A DNA stretch of 64,000 bases from Glycocaulis alkaliphilus (GTDB lineage Bacteria; Pseudomonadota; Alphaproteobacteria; Caulobacterales; Maricaulaceae), in the NCBI RefSeq assembly GCF_004000605.1, contig NZ_CP018911.1:1488001-1552000 (forward strand). The letters are read 5' to 3'. Made by a program: the position numbers and the translations under genes. Shown in pieces: positions 58,017 through 64,000 of this stretch. A model generated the notes under the pieces. That model saw nothing but the letters and a program-made list of their open reading frames with translations, searched no databases and had not been told where the DNA came from. The first letter of the stretch is position 1, and each line of letters opens with the position of its first letter.

Positions 58017-59414
58017 ATGCAGCCCTCTCCCCGCACGATACGCGCCCTGGGCTGGAGTTGGCTCACGATAGGTCTGTTTGCGCTGCCCGTGACACTTTAT
58101 GCCACCGCCCTGAGCGAAGTGGCGGCCGCGCGCGGGCTGGGGGCCAGCGCGCTGATCGGTATATTTGCTGGTGGCGGCTGTCTGCTGGCCACAGCCGGGC
58201 TTGGCCGGCGGGTTCGCGCGCCAGCGGCCTTGCGCCTTCTGGTTATTGGCTGGATTACCGGCCCTCTGGTCGCCGCTCCTTCTTTCGGAGCGGTGTCGGA
58301 CGGATGGGTGGAGGCAGTGTTCGAGGCGGTGTCAGCCCTGACGACGACGGGTGCGACACTGACCGAGCCGGACGCGATGCCACGCAGCCTGGTCGTCTGG
58401 CGCTCCATGCTGCAATGGCTGGGCGGGCTGGCAACGCTCGTACTCGCGGTCACGGTACTGGCGGGGCTGGATGACCGCCGCGCCGGCCTGCGCCGGTCAT
58501 CGCTGCTGACGATCGAAAGCGGCGACCTGTTCTCCAATCTGGGACGCGCACTTGTCCGGCTGGGTGGGGTGTATACGGGCCTGACAGTGATCGGTTTCGT
58601 GATACTGGCCTTCGCTGGCGCGAGCGGGTTCGAGGCATTCAACCTGGCACTGTCAGGCATTTCGACCGGCGGCTACGTGCCGCGCGGCGGCGAGCTGACA
58701 GAATGGCTGCCTTGGCCAGCGGTAACAGTGCTTGCGGTCCTTTGCGTGCTAGGGGCGGGGAATATGGCGGTGCTCTACGAGCATGTGTCGCGGGGGCGGG
58801 TCACCCGCCGGTTTGGCGATGTGCGCTCCATGCTGATCGTTTCGGTGATCTGCGGCGCGATGCTCGCCCTCGCGTCCGGCCCGGCGACGGGGATTGCCGG
58901 ATTTTTCGACGCGCTGTTCGCCGTTACAACTACCGGGTACTCTGTGAGCCCTGTGGGCGCGGGCCTGCCCTTGATTGCCCTCTTGACGCTGGCGCTCGCC
59001 GGTGGCGCGGCGGTATCGACGTCTGGCGGCATCAAGATGGCGCGGCTCCGGCTTCTGGTGAGGCGGGCAGGGCGCGATATACTGCTGCTGGTCCAGCCCT
59101 CTGCGGCCGGTGGATCACGCTTTGCCGGACGCGCGGTCAACGAGGCGGCTCTGGTATCGGTCTGGGCCTATGCGCTGGCCTATCCCGTGGTTCTGGCGCT
59201 CGGAGCGCTCGCGCTGGGCCCGTTTGCCGCTGATATGGGGATTGCCTGGTCGGTGGCTGGGGCTGCGCTGACAAATGCCGGGCCGATAGCGGGAGAAGCC
59301 TATGGTGAAGTGGGCGCAGGCGGCCTGATAATCGCCTCGATCCTGATGATTCTCGGCCGGATCGAAATTCTGCCGTTTGCGGCGGTTGTGTTCCTTCTGT
59401 TTAGCGGAGACTGA
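58017..59414 (+). CDS. trkH: TrkH-type potassium transporter
   Basis: The 465-residue integral membrane product has the four-repeat K+ channel-like fold with selectivity-filter segments ALTTTGATL, GISTGGYVP, AVTTTGYSV and ALTNAGPIA, each with the filter glycine except the relaxed fourth. Length is close to E. coli TrkH (483). It forms the pore that TrkA regulates. It directly follows trkA. Confidence 0.93.
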   Translation: MQPSPRTIRALGWSWLTIGLFALPVTLYATALSEVAAARGLGASALIGIFAGGGCLLATAGLGRRVRAPAALRLLVIGWITGPLVAAPSFGAVSDGWVEAVFEAVSALTTTGATLTEPDAMPRSLVVWRSMLQWLGGLATLVLAVTVLAGLDDRRAGLRRSSLLTIESGDLFSNLGRALVRLGGVYTGLTVIGFVILAFAGASGFEAFNLALSGISTGGYVPRGGELTEWLPWPAVTVLAVLCVLGAGNMAVLYEHVSRGRVTRRFGDVRSMLIVSVICGAMLALASGPATGIAGFFDALFAVTTTGYSVSPVGAGLPLIALLTLALAGGAAVSTSGGIKMARLRLLVRRAGRDILLLVQPSAAGGSRFAGRAVNEAALVSVWAYALAYPVVLALGALALGPFAADMGIAWSVAGAALTNAGPIAGEAYGEVGAGGLIIASILMILGRIEILPFAAVVFLLFSGD

Positions 59415-59420
59415 CGCTTT

Positions 59421-60275
59421 ATGGCCCGCATCGCCTACGTAAACGGCTGCTACCTGCCCATCGATGCGCCGGCCATCCAGATCGAGGACCGCGGTTTCCA
59501 GTTCTCCGACGGTGTCTACGAGGTCTGGCTGGTCCGCGACGGCCAGTTTCTTGACCATGCAGGTCATCTGGAGCGCCTGAAACGTTCGCTCGGCGAGCTG
59601 CGTATTGATCTGCCGATGAGCGACGCCGCGCTGGATGTCGCCTTGCGTGAGACGCTTCGCCGTAACCGGCTGGGCGATGCGCTGGTCTATCTGCAGGTCA
59701 CGCGCGGAGCTGCCAGGCGCGATCACGCCTTCCCGCTAAAACCCGTACGCCCTACCATCGTCATTACGGTCCGGCCCGCCCCGCGCGCGCCACTGGCAGC
59801 ACGCGCCGAAACGGGCATTGGTGTCATCACGGCCAATGACATCCGCTGGAAGCGCTGTGACATCAAAAGCATATCGCTCCTTCCCAATGTTCTGGCCAAA
59901 CAGGCGGCGCGCGAAGCAGGGGCCTTTGAGGCCTGGCTGATCAATGCAGACGGCGAGGTCACAGAGGGCAGCTCCAGCAATGCATGGATCGTGACGGGCG
60001 AGGGGGCACTGGTAACGCGGCCCGCAGGCGATGACATCCTCAACGGTATCACCCGCCAGCGCATTATCCGCATCGCCGCCGCCCAAGGACTGCGGCTGGA
60101 AGAGCGTGCCTTCACGGTGGAGGAGGCCTTGAGCGCGCGCGAGGCCTTCATCAGCTCGGCCACCTCCATGGTGATGCCGGTTGTCAGCATTGATGGCAGA
60201 CCTGTAGCCAATGGCGCGCCGGGTTCGCTTGCCGGGGCGCTCAGGGAATCTTATGAGGCAGGTGAACAAGCCTGA
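59421..60275 (+). CDS. dat: D-amino acid aminotransferase (class IV PLP enzyme)
   Basis: The 284-residue product is a fold-type IV PLP aminotransferase. IQIEDRGFQFSDGVYEVW leads in, and the PLP lysine lies in KRCDIKSISLLPNVLAKQAA (RCDIK motif typical of D-amino acid aminotransferases rather than branched-chain ones). A phosphate-binding EGSSSN (EVTEGSSSNAW) and a final TSMVMPVVSIDG also fit. It provides D-glutamate/D-alanine interconversion. It is 6 bases after trkH and 105 before hfq, a common alphaproteobacterial context. Confidence 0.93.
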   Translation: MARIAYVNGCYLPIDAPAIQIEDRGFQFSDGVYEVWLVRDGQFLDHAGHLERLKRSLGELRIDLPMSDAALDVALRETLRRNRLGDALVYLQVTRGAARRDHAFPLKPVRPTIVITVRPAPRAPLAARAETGIGVITANDIRWKRCDIKSISLLPNVLAKQAAREAGAFEAWLINADGEVTEGSSSNAWIVTGEGALVTRPAGDDILNGITRQRIIRIAAAQGLRLEERAFTVEEALSAREAFISSATSMVMPVVSIDGRPVANGAPGSLAGALRESYEAGEQA

Positions 60276-60380
60276 CACCCGTGTTCGGCTTACCCCATTG
60301 CACCCGCACGCGAGCGCCGCTACCTATGGCGTTCCTTGTGTGTGATGCCCTTTATGTGGGCGGGGAATAGGTGGATTGCC

Positions 60381-60641
60381 ATGTCGAACGATAAAAAACA
60401 GAACCTTCAGGACGTGTTTCTCAATACGGTCCGCAAGACCAAGACACCCTTGACGATTTTCCTTGTGAACGGGGTGAAGCTGCAGGGCATTGTCACCTGG
60501 TTTGACAATTTCTGCGTGCTCCTGCGCCGCGATGGACAGGTCCAGCTTGTCTACAAGCATGCGATCTCGACCATCATGCCGAGCCAGCCGGTTCAGCTGT
60601 TTGACGGTGCCGAAGATGGTGCGGACGGGGACAGCGATTGA
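60381..60641 (+). CDS. hfq: RNA chaperone Hfq
   Basis: The 86-residue product has the full Sm1 ([33 protein letters not shown]) and Sm2 ([12 protein letters not shown]) motifs. A short acidic tail follows ([12 protein letters not shown]). Hfq hexamers pair small RNAs with mRNAs. The ATG at 60381 gives the family start [11 protein letters not shown]. It overlaps hflX by 4 bases. Confidence 0.97.
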   Translation: MSNDKKQNLQDVFLNTVRKTKTPLTIFLVNGVKLQGIVTWFDNFCVLLRRDGQVQLVYKHAISTIMPSQPVQLFDGAEDGADGDSD

Positions 60642-61966
60642 CCGAAACTGCCCAGGCACCAACCCGCGCACTCATAATCCATCCGCTGCCCCCGGGCGCG
60701 GATGACAGCCGGGCCGATGCGCGTCTTGAGGAGGCCTCTGGCCTGGCCATCGCGCTGGGTCTTGAGGCCGCTGACGCCATCATCGAGCCAGTGCGCAAGC
60801 TGGAAGCGGGCACGTATTTCGGCAAGGGCAAGCTGGAAACCCTGCATGAGCGCATGCAGGCACTAGAGGTGCAGGCTGTCATCATCGACACGGCCCTGTC
60901 GCCCGTCCAGCAGCGCAATCTGGAAAAGCGCTGGCAGGTGAAGGTCATCGACCGCACCGGGCTGATCCTGGAAATTTTCGGTGAACGGGCCCGCACCCGC
61001 GAGGGCCGGCTGCAGGTGGAGCTGGCGCGCCTCACTTATGAGCGCTCGCGCCTGGTGCGCACCTGGACCCACCTGGAGCGTCAGCGCGGCGGCCGCGGCT
61101 TCCTGGCTGGCCCCGGTGAAACCCAGATTGAGACCGACCGCCGCCTGCTGGCCAGCAAGATGGCCAAGCTGCGCCGCGAACTGGAGCAGGTAAAGCGTAC
61201 CCGCGCCCTGCACCGCACGCGCCGGCAGGCCGCGCCATGGCCGTCGATTGCGCTGGTCGGTTACACGAATGCGGGCAAGTCCACCCTGTTCAATCGTCTG
61301 ACCGCGGCTGGCGTGCTGGCCAAGGACATGCCGTTTGCCACGCTGGACCCGACCGTGCGCGGCGTTCGTCTGCCATCCGGGAGGCGCGTGCTCGTGTCCG
61401 ACACGGTGGGCTTCATCACCGATCTGCCGACCGAGCTCATTGCCGCCTTCCGCGCCACGCTGGAAGAGGTGAGGGAGGCCGACATTCTCGTCCATGTACG
61501 CGATCTGTCGGACCCCGACCATGAGGGGCGAAAGGCGGACGTTGAAAGCGTGCTGACCGCACTGGAATGCGGGCCTGCGCATGGTCAGCCCATGATCGAG
61601 GCCTGGAACAAGTTTGACCGGCTGGACGCCGAAGCGCGCGATGACGCTGTCTGGGCGGCGCGCATGGCGGCCAGCAAGTCCCGCGCATCGGTACACACGG
61701 TGTCAGCCGTGACGGGCGAGGGGGTATCCGCGCTTCTGGAGGCGGTGGATGCCGCCCTGGGCCGGGATGATGAGCGTATCTCGCTCGACCTTGAGCCCGG
61801 ACAGGCCGAAATCGCTGCCTGGCTGCATGAGCATGGCGAGGTCGTCAGCGACCGGCGCGACGCCAAGACCGGGCAGATCCGGATCGAAGCGCGGCTCGCC
61901 GGACCTGATGCAGGCCGGTTCCGGGCGAAGTTCGCAGCCCTGCTGAATGATGAAGCGGACGCGTAA
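60638..61966 (+). CDS. hflX: Ribosome-splitting GTPase HflX
   Basis: The 442-residue product has the N-terminal HflX domain ([27 protein letters not shown]), a coiled-coil bridge with [20 protein letters not shown], and a G domain with G1 GYTNAGKST (about residues 208-216), G3 [10 protein letters not shown] and G4 NKFD. It starts with TTG at 60638 overlapping the hfq stop, so hfq and hflX are coupled. HflX rescues stalled ribosomes under heat or antibiotics. Confidence 0.95.
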   Translation: MTETAQAPTRALIIHPLPPGADDSRADARLEEASGLAIALGLEAADAIIEPVRKLEAGTYFGKGKLETLHERMQALEVQAVIIDTALSPVQQRNLEKRWQVKVIDRTGLILEIFGERARTREGRLQVELARLTYERSRLVRTWTHLERQRGGRGFLAGPGETQIETDRRLLASKMAKLRRELEQVKRTRALHRTRRQAAPWPSIALVGYTNAGKSTLFNRLTAAGVLAKDMPFATLDPTVRGVRLPSGRRVLVSDTVGFITDLPTELIAAFRATLEEVREADILVHVRDLSDPDHEGRKADVESVLTALECGPAHGQPMIEAWNKFDRLDAEARDDAVWAARMAASKSRASVHTVSAVTGEGVSALLEAVDAALGRDDERISLDLEPGQAEIAAWLHEHGEVVSDRRDAKTGQIRIEARLAGPDAGRFRAKFAALLNDEADA

Positions 61967-61969
61967 AAG

Positions 61970-62773
61970 CTAGCGCGCTGCGCGTTCATCCTCTTTCACG
62001 CGGCCCCATTCAGCTTCCATCTCGTCGAGGCTGGCCTTGCTGACCGGATTTCCAGCCGCGTCCATACGCGCCTCCACCGCGCGGAAGCGGCGTTCAAACT
62101 TGGTGTTGGCGTCACGCAAAGCTTCTTCGGGGTCAACATCAAGTTTCCGCGCCAAATTGGCGCAGACAAACAATAAATCGCCAACTTCTTCCTTGATGTT
62201 GGCGGTGTCTTTCGCCGCGATGGCCTCGCGCAGCTCGCGTGCTTCTTCCTCGAACTTGTCGAATACGCGCTCCGCATCGGGCCAGTCAAAGCCGACGCGG
62301 GCGGCCCGCTTGGTGAGTTTTAGTGCTCTAACAAGGGCGGGCAGGGCAAGGGGAATGTCGGCAAGGGCGGAACTGTCCGGGTTTCGCGCCGCGCGCTCTT
62401 CGGCTTTTTGCGCCTCCCAGGCGATTGTCTGGCCTTGCGCGTCGCGCGTATCACCATCGCCGAACACGTGCGGGTGGCGGCGCTCCATCTTTTCGGCGAT
62501 GGCGTCAGCGACATCATCAAACGCGAAATGCCCGGCCTCGGACGCCATCTGGCTGTGAAAGACGACCTGAAACAGCAGATCGCCCAGCTCGGACTTCAGA
62601 TCCGCCATATCGCCGCGCGCGATGGCATCGGCAACTTCGTAGGCTTCTTCGATGGTGTAGGGTGCGATGGACGCGAAATCCTGCTCCACATCCCAGGGGC
62701 AGCCGGTTTGCGGATCGCGCAGGCGCGCCATGATGGCGAGGAGGCGGTCCAGAGGGCGGGCGTCGGCGGTCAT
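61970..62773 (-). CDS. mazG: Nucleoside triphosphate pyrophosphohydrolase MazG
   Basis: The 267-residue product has two MazG domains. The first carries GCPWDVEQDFASIAPYTIEEAYEVADAI with the EExxE metal motif and a later ELGDLLFQVVFHSQMA. The second has a weaker copy (FEEEARELREAI, EEVGDLLFVCANLARKL). It removes non-canonical or surplus NTPs. The start at 62773 is favoured because GGAG lies about 9 bases upstream; 62788 is an alternative. It converges with hflX 3 bases apart. Confidence 0.94.
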   Translation of the reverse strand: MTADARPLDRLLAIMARLRDPQTGCPWDVEQDFASIAPYTIEEAYEVADAIARGDMADLKSELGDLLFQVVFHSQMASEAGHFAFDDVADAIAEKMERRHPHVFGDGDTRDAQGQTIAWEAQKAEERAARNPDSSALADIPLALPALVRALKLTKRAARVGFDWPDAERVFDKFEEEARELREAIAAKDTANIKEEVGDLLFVCANLARKLDVDPEEALRDANTKFERRFRAVEARMDAAGNPVSKASLDEMEAEWGRVKEDERAAR

Positions 62774-62838
62774 CTTGCGCGTCTCCATCAGTCCTGTCTT
62801 TCATGGGCTGATGTGCGCGAAAAATAAACCTGCGCGGC

Positions 62839-63585
62839 CTAGCCGATCGCATACATGCGCAGCGGCATCCAGACCGCCATGGCGATCATGATCAGGTTTT
62901 CGGTCAGCGAGATGAAGCCCAGCGGTACTCGGCTATCGCCGCCCATGCAGGCGCATTTGAGCTCGCGCCGGTCGATATAAACCGCCTTGAAGACCGAAAT
63001 GGCCCCAATGGTACCGATGAAGAGCGCAACAGGCGAGGAGAGCCAGATCAGCGAACCGGCCAGCATGAGAACGCCCGCACCAGCCTCGGCAAACGGATAG
63101 ATGCGCCCATAGGGCACCCAGCGTTGCGCCAGCAGGTCGTAATTGAGAAACATCGTCGAGAAGGACTCGATATTGGTCAGCTTCTGCAGGCCGAGCAGCA
63201 CCATGGCGATGGCAATGAAATACTCCACCGTATGGAGGTGGAGGAGGGGGCCGCCCGCCTGCCACGCGACGGCCAGCGCCAGCAGGGCGGCCACCGAGAA
63301 CAGGGCGATGACGGGCGTGTAGCTGGTGCCTTTGCCGGTGGAGAGACCCAAATGCTCCCGCAGCGCCTCATATCCGCCAATGCGCTTTCCATCGATGAAG
63401 GTCTGCGGGGTGGTCTTCACGCCGTGCTCCGCCTTGAAGGCGTCGGTTTCCTCGCGGCTGGTGAGCAAATGGTCCTCTACCGTGAAGCCCTTGCTGCGCA
63501 GGAGGTGGCGGCTTTTTAGCCCGTAGGGGCAGGTATGATCCGGCATATCCATGCGGTAGAGAACGGCCGTTTTTCCAGTCATCAC
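62839..63585 (-). CDS. Glutaredoxin-MauE/DoxX-type membrane fusion protein
   Basis: The 248-residue product has an N-terminal glutaredoxin domain (residues about 6-80) with a single-cysteine active site CPYG, followed by TTPQTFIDGKRIGGYEAL, the glutathione-binding cis-Pro loop and GG motif. A four-helix membrane domain (about 90-245) of MauE/DoxX type follows, with a late cysteine pair in KCACMGG. Glutaredoxin plus MauE in one chain suggests thiol transfer across the inner membrane, perhaps to periplasmic targets. No methylamine genes are nearby. It is monocistronic in the window, upstream of mazG. Confidence 0.85.
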   Translation of the reverse strand: MMTGKTAVLYRMDMPDHTCPYGLKSRHLLRSKGFTVEDHLLTSREETDAFKAEHGVKTTPQTFIDGKRIGGYEALREHLGLSTGKGTSYTPVIALFSVAALLALAVAWQAGGPLLHLHTVEYFIAIAMVLLGLQKLTNIESFSTMFLNYDLLAQRWVPYGRIYPFAEAGAGVLMLAGSLIWLSSPVALFIGTIGAISVFKAVYIDRRELKCACMGGDSRVPLGFISLTENLIMIAMAVWMPLRMYAIG

Positions 63586-63668
63586 AGTGTCCTTTCCGTG
63601 AAGGGCGGATTGGCGCGCACCCTCGACCTTACCATCATGGGAAGGTCAACGCGAAAGGCGAGGCAGGT

Positions 63669-64000
63669 TCAGATCCAGCGGCGCACGCGGGCGCAATAGG
63701 CAGTAAACGTATTACCGAACAGGGTCTGCAGCGCGCGTTCTTCGGGCTGTATCTGGAAGTGGTTGATATAAGCGACGAAGAAAGCAATGCCCACCAGCCC
63801 GCCTGGATGACCCAGAATGAGTGTCCAGCCGAGCAGCATGACCGCCATGCCCAGATACATGGGATTGCGGGTGCGCGTGTAAACGCCGTTCACAACAAGC
63901 GAAGTGGCCGCGCCGGGATCGATAGGGCTGAGCGTTGTACGCGCTTTCTGGAAGGCAAGAATGCCGGCTGCGGCTGTTGCCACGCCCAATGCCGCGACGA
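63669..64000 (-). CDS. Isoprenylcysteine-methyltransferase-like membrane protein, partial (5' end off window)
   Basis: The frame runs off the right edge of the window, so only the C-terminal part (about 110 residues) is visible. It carries VVNGVYTRTRNPMYLGMAVMLLGW and IQPEERALQTLFGNTFTAYCARVRRWI, the ICMT/PEMT signature (RNPMYxG, then EE, then the YxxYxxRV-like end) that binds S-adenosylmethionine. Several transmembrane helices are present. The methyl acceptor is unknown. Confidence 0.85.
   Translation of the reverse strand, partial: VAALGVATAAAGILAFQKARTTLSPIDPGAATSLVVNGVYTRTRNPMYLGMAVMLLGWTLILGHPGGLVGIAFFVAYINHFQIQPEERALQTLFGNTFTAYCARVRRWI

Overview
The window is 64 kb of high-GC chromosomal DNA (roughly 60-65% by eye), densely coding on both strands, with about 63 protein genes and no recognised rRNA, tRNA, prophage, insertion sequence or CRISPR array. 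The gene content and order point to an alphaproteobacterium, probably from the Caulobacterales/Maricaulales/Hyphomonadaceae side. The markers are dusB-ntrB-ntrC-ntrY-ntrX-trkA-trkH-dat-hfq-hflX-mazG, lipA followed by a COQ10-like gene, a fused ispDF, gyrA-coaD-ppiA-ppiB-queA, a class II DAHP synthase beside glutathione reductase, and a LexA box of the GTTC-N7-GTTC type. The genus is inference only.

Layout. 0.1-3.2 kb: two TPR-like/TonB-C paralogues flanking an unknown secreted protein. 3.2-9.2 kb: a run of multi-pass membrane proteins, three of which are paralogues sharing a PYRLGxDE signature, plus a CPBP protease and an aquaporin. 9.2-13.3 kb: uvrA and ssb diverging from one SOS operator, then a TM2-domain protein. 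13.3-20.9 kb: a kelch protein, then gyrA, coaD, two cyclophilins and queA. 21-26.2 kb: typA, a repeat-rich gap, gor and DAHP synthase. 26.4-31 kb: two related outer-membrane beta-barrel proteins enclosing a chemoreceptor. 31-35 kb: a metal-uptake-like locus (DUF2946, TonB-dependent receptor, PepSY protein) and HU. 35.5-43.9 kb: metabolic and translation genes (thioesterase, oxidoreductases, gltX, tyrS, anmK). 44-46.3 kb: a two-gene operon of exported 17-residue-repeat, bactofilin-like proteins behind tandem palindromes. 46.4-64 kb: lipA, coq10-like, pncC, ispDF, the nitrogen two-component cluster, potassium uptake, dat, hfq, hflX, mazG, a glutaredoxin-MauE fusion and a partial methyltransferase.

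Strongest points for follow-up are the bactofilin-like envelope operon and its palindromes; an NtrC whose ATPase motifs are destroyed although receiver and HTH are intact; the PYRLGxDE membrane family; and several families of about 100-bp palindromic intergenic elements joined in different combinations (14.5, 19.7, 20.9, 23 and 40.6 kb). I saw no defence system or obvious mobile island. All coordinates, motif readings and family calls come from reading the sequence and translations; no database search was run.
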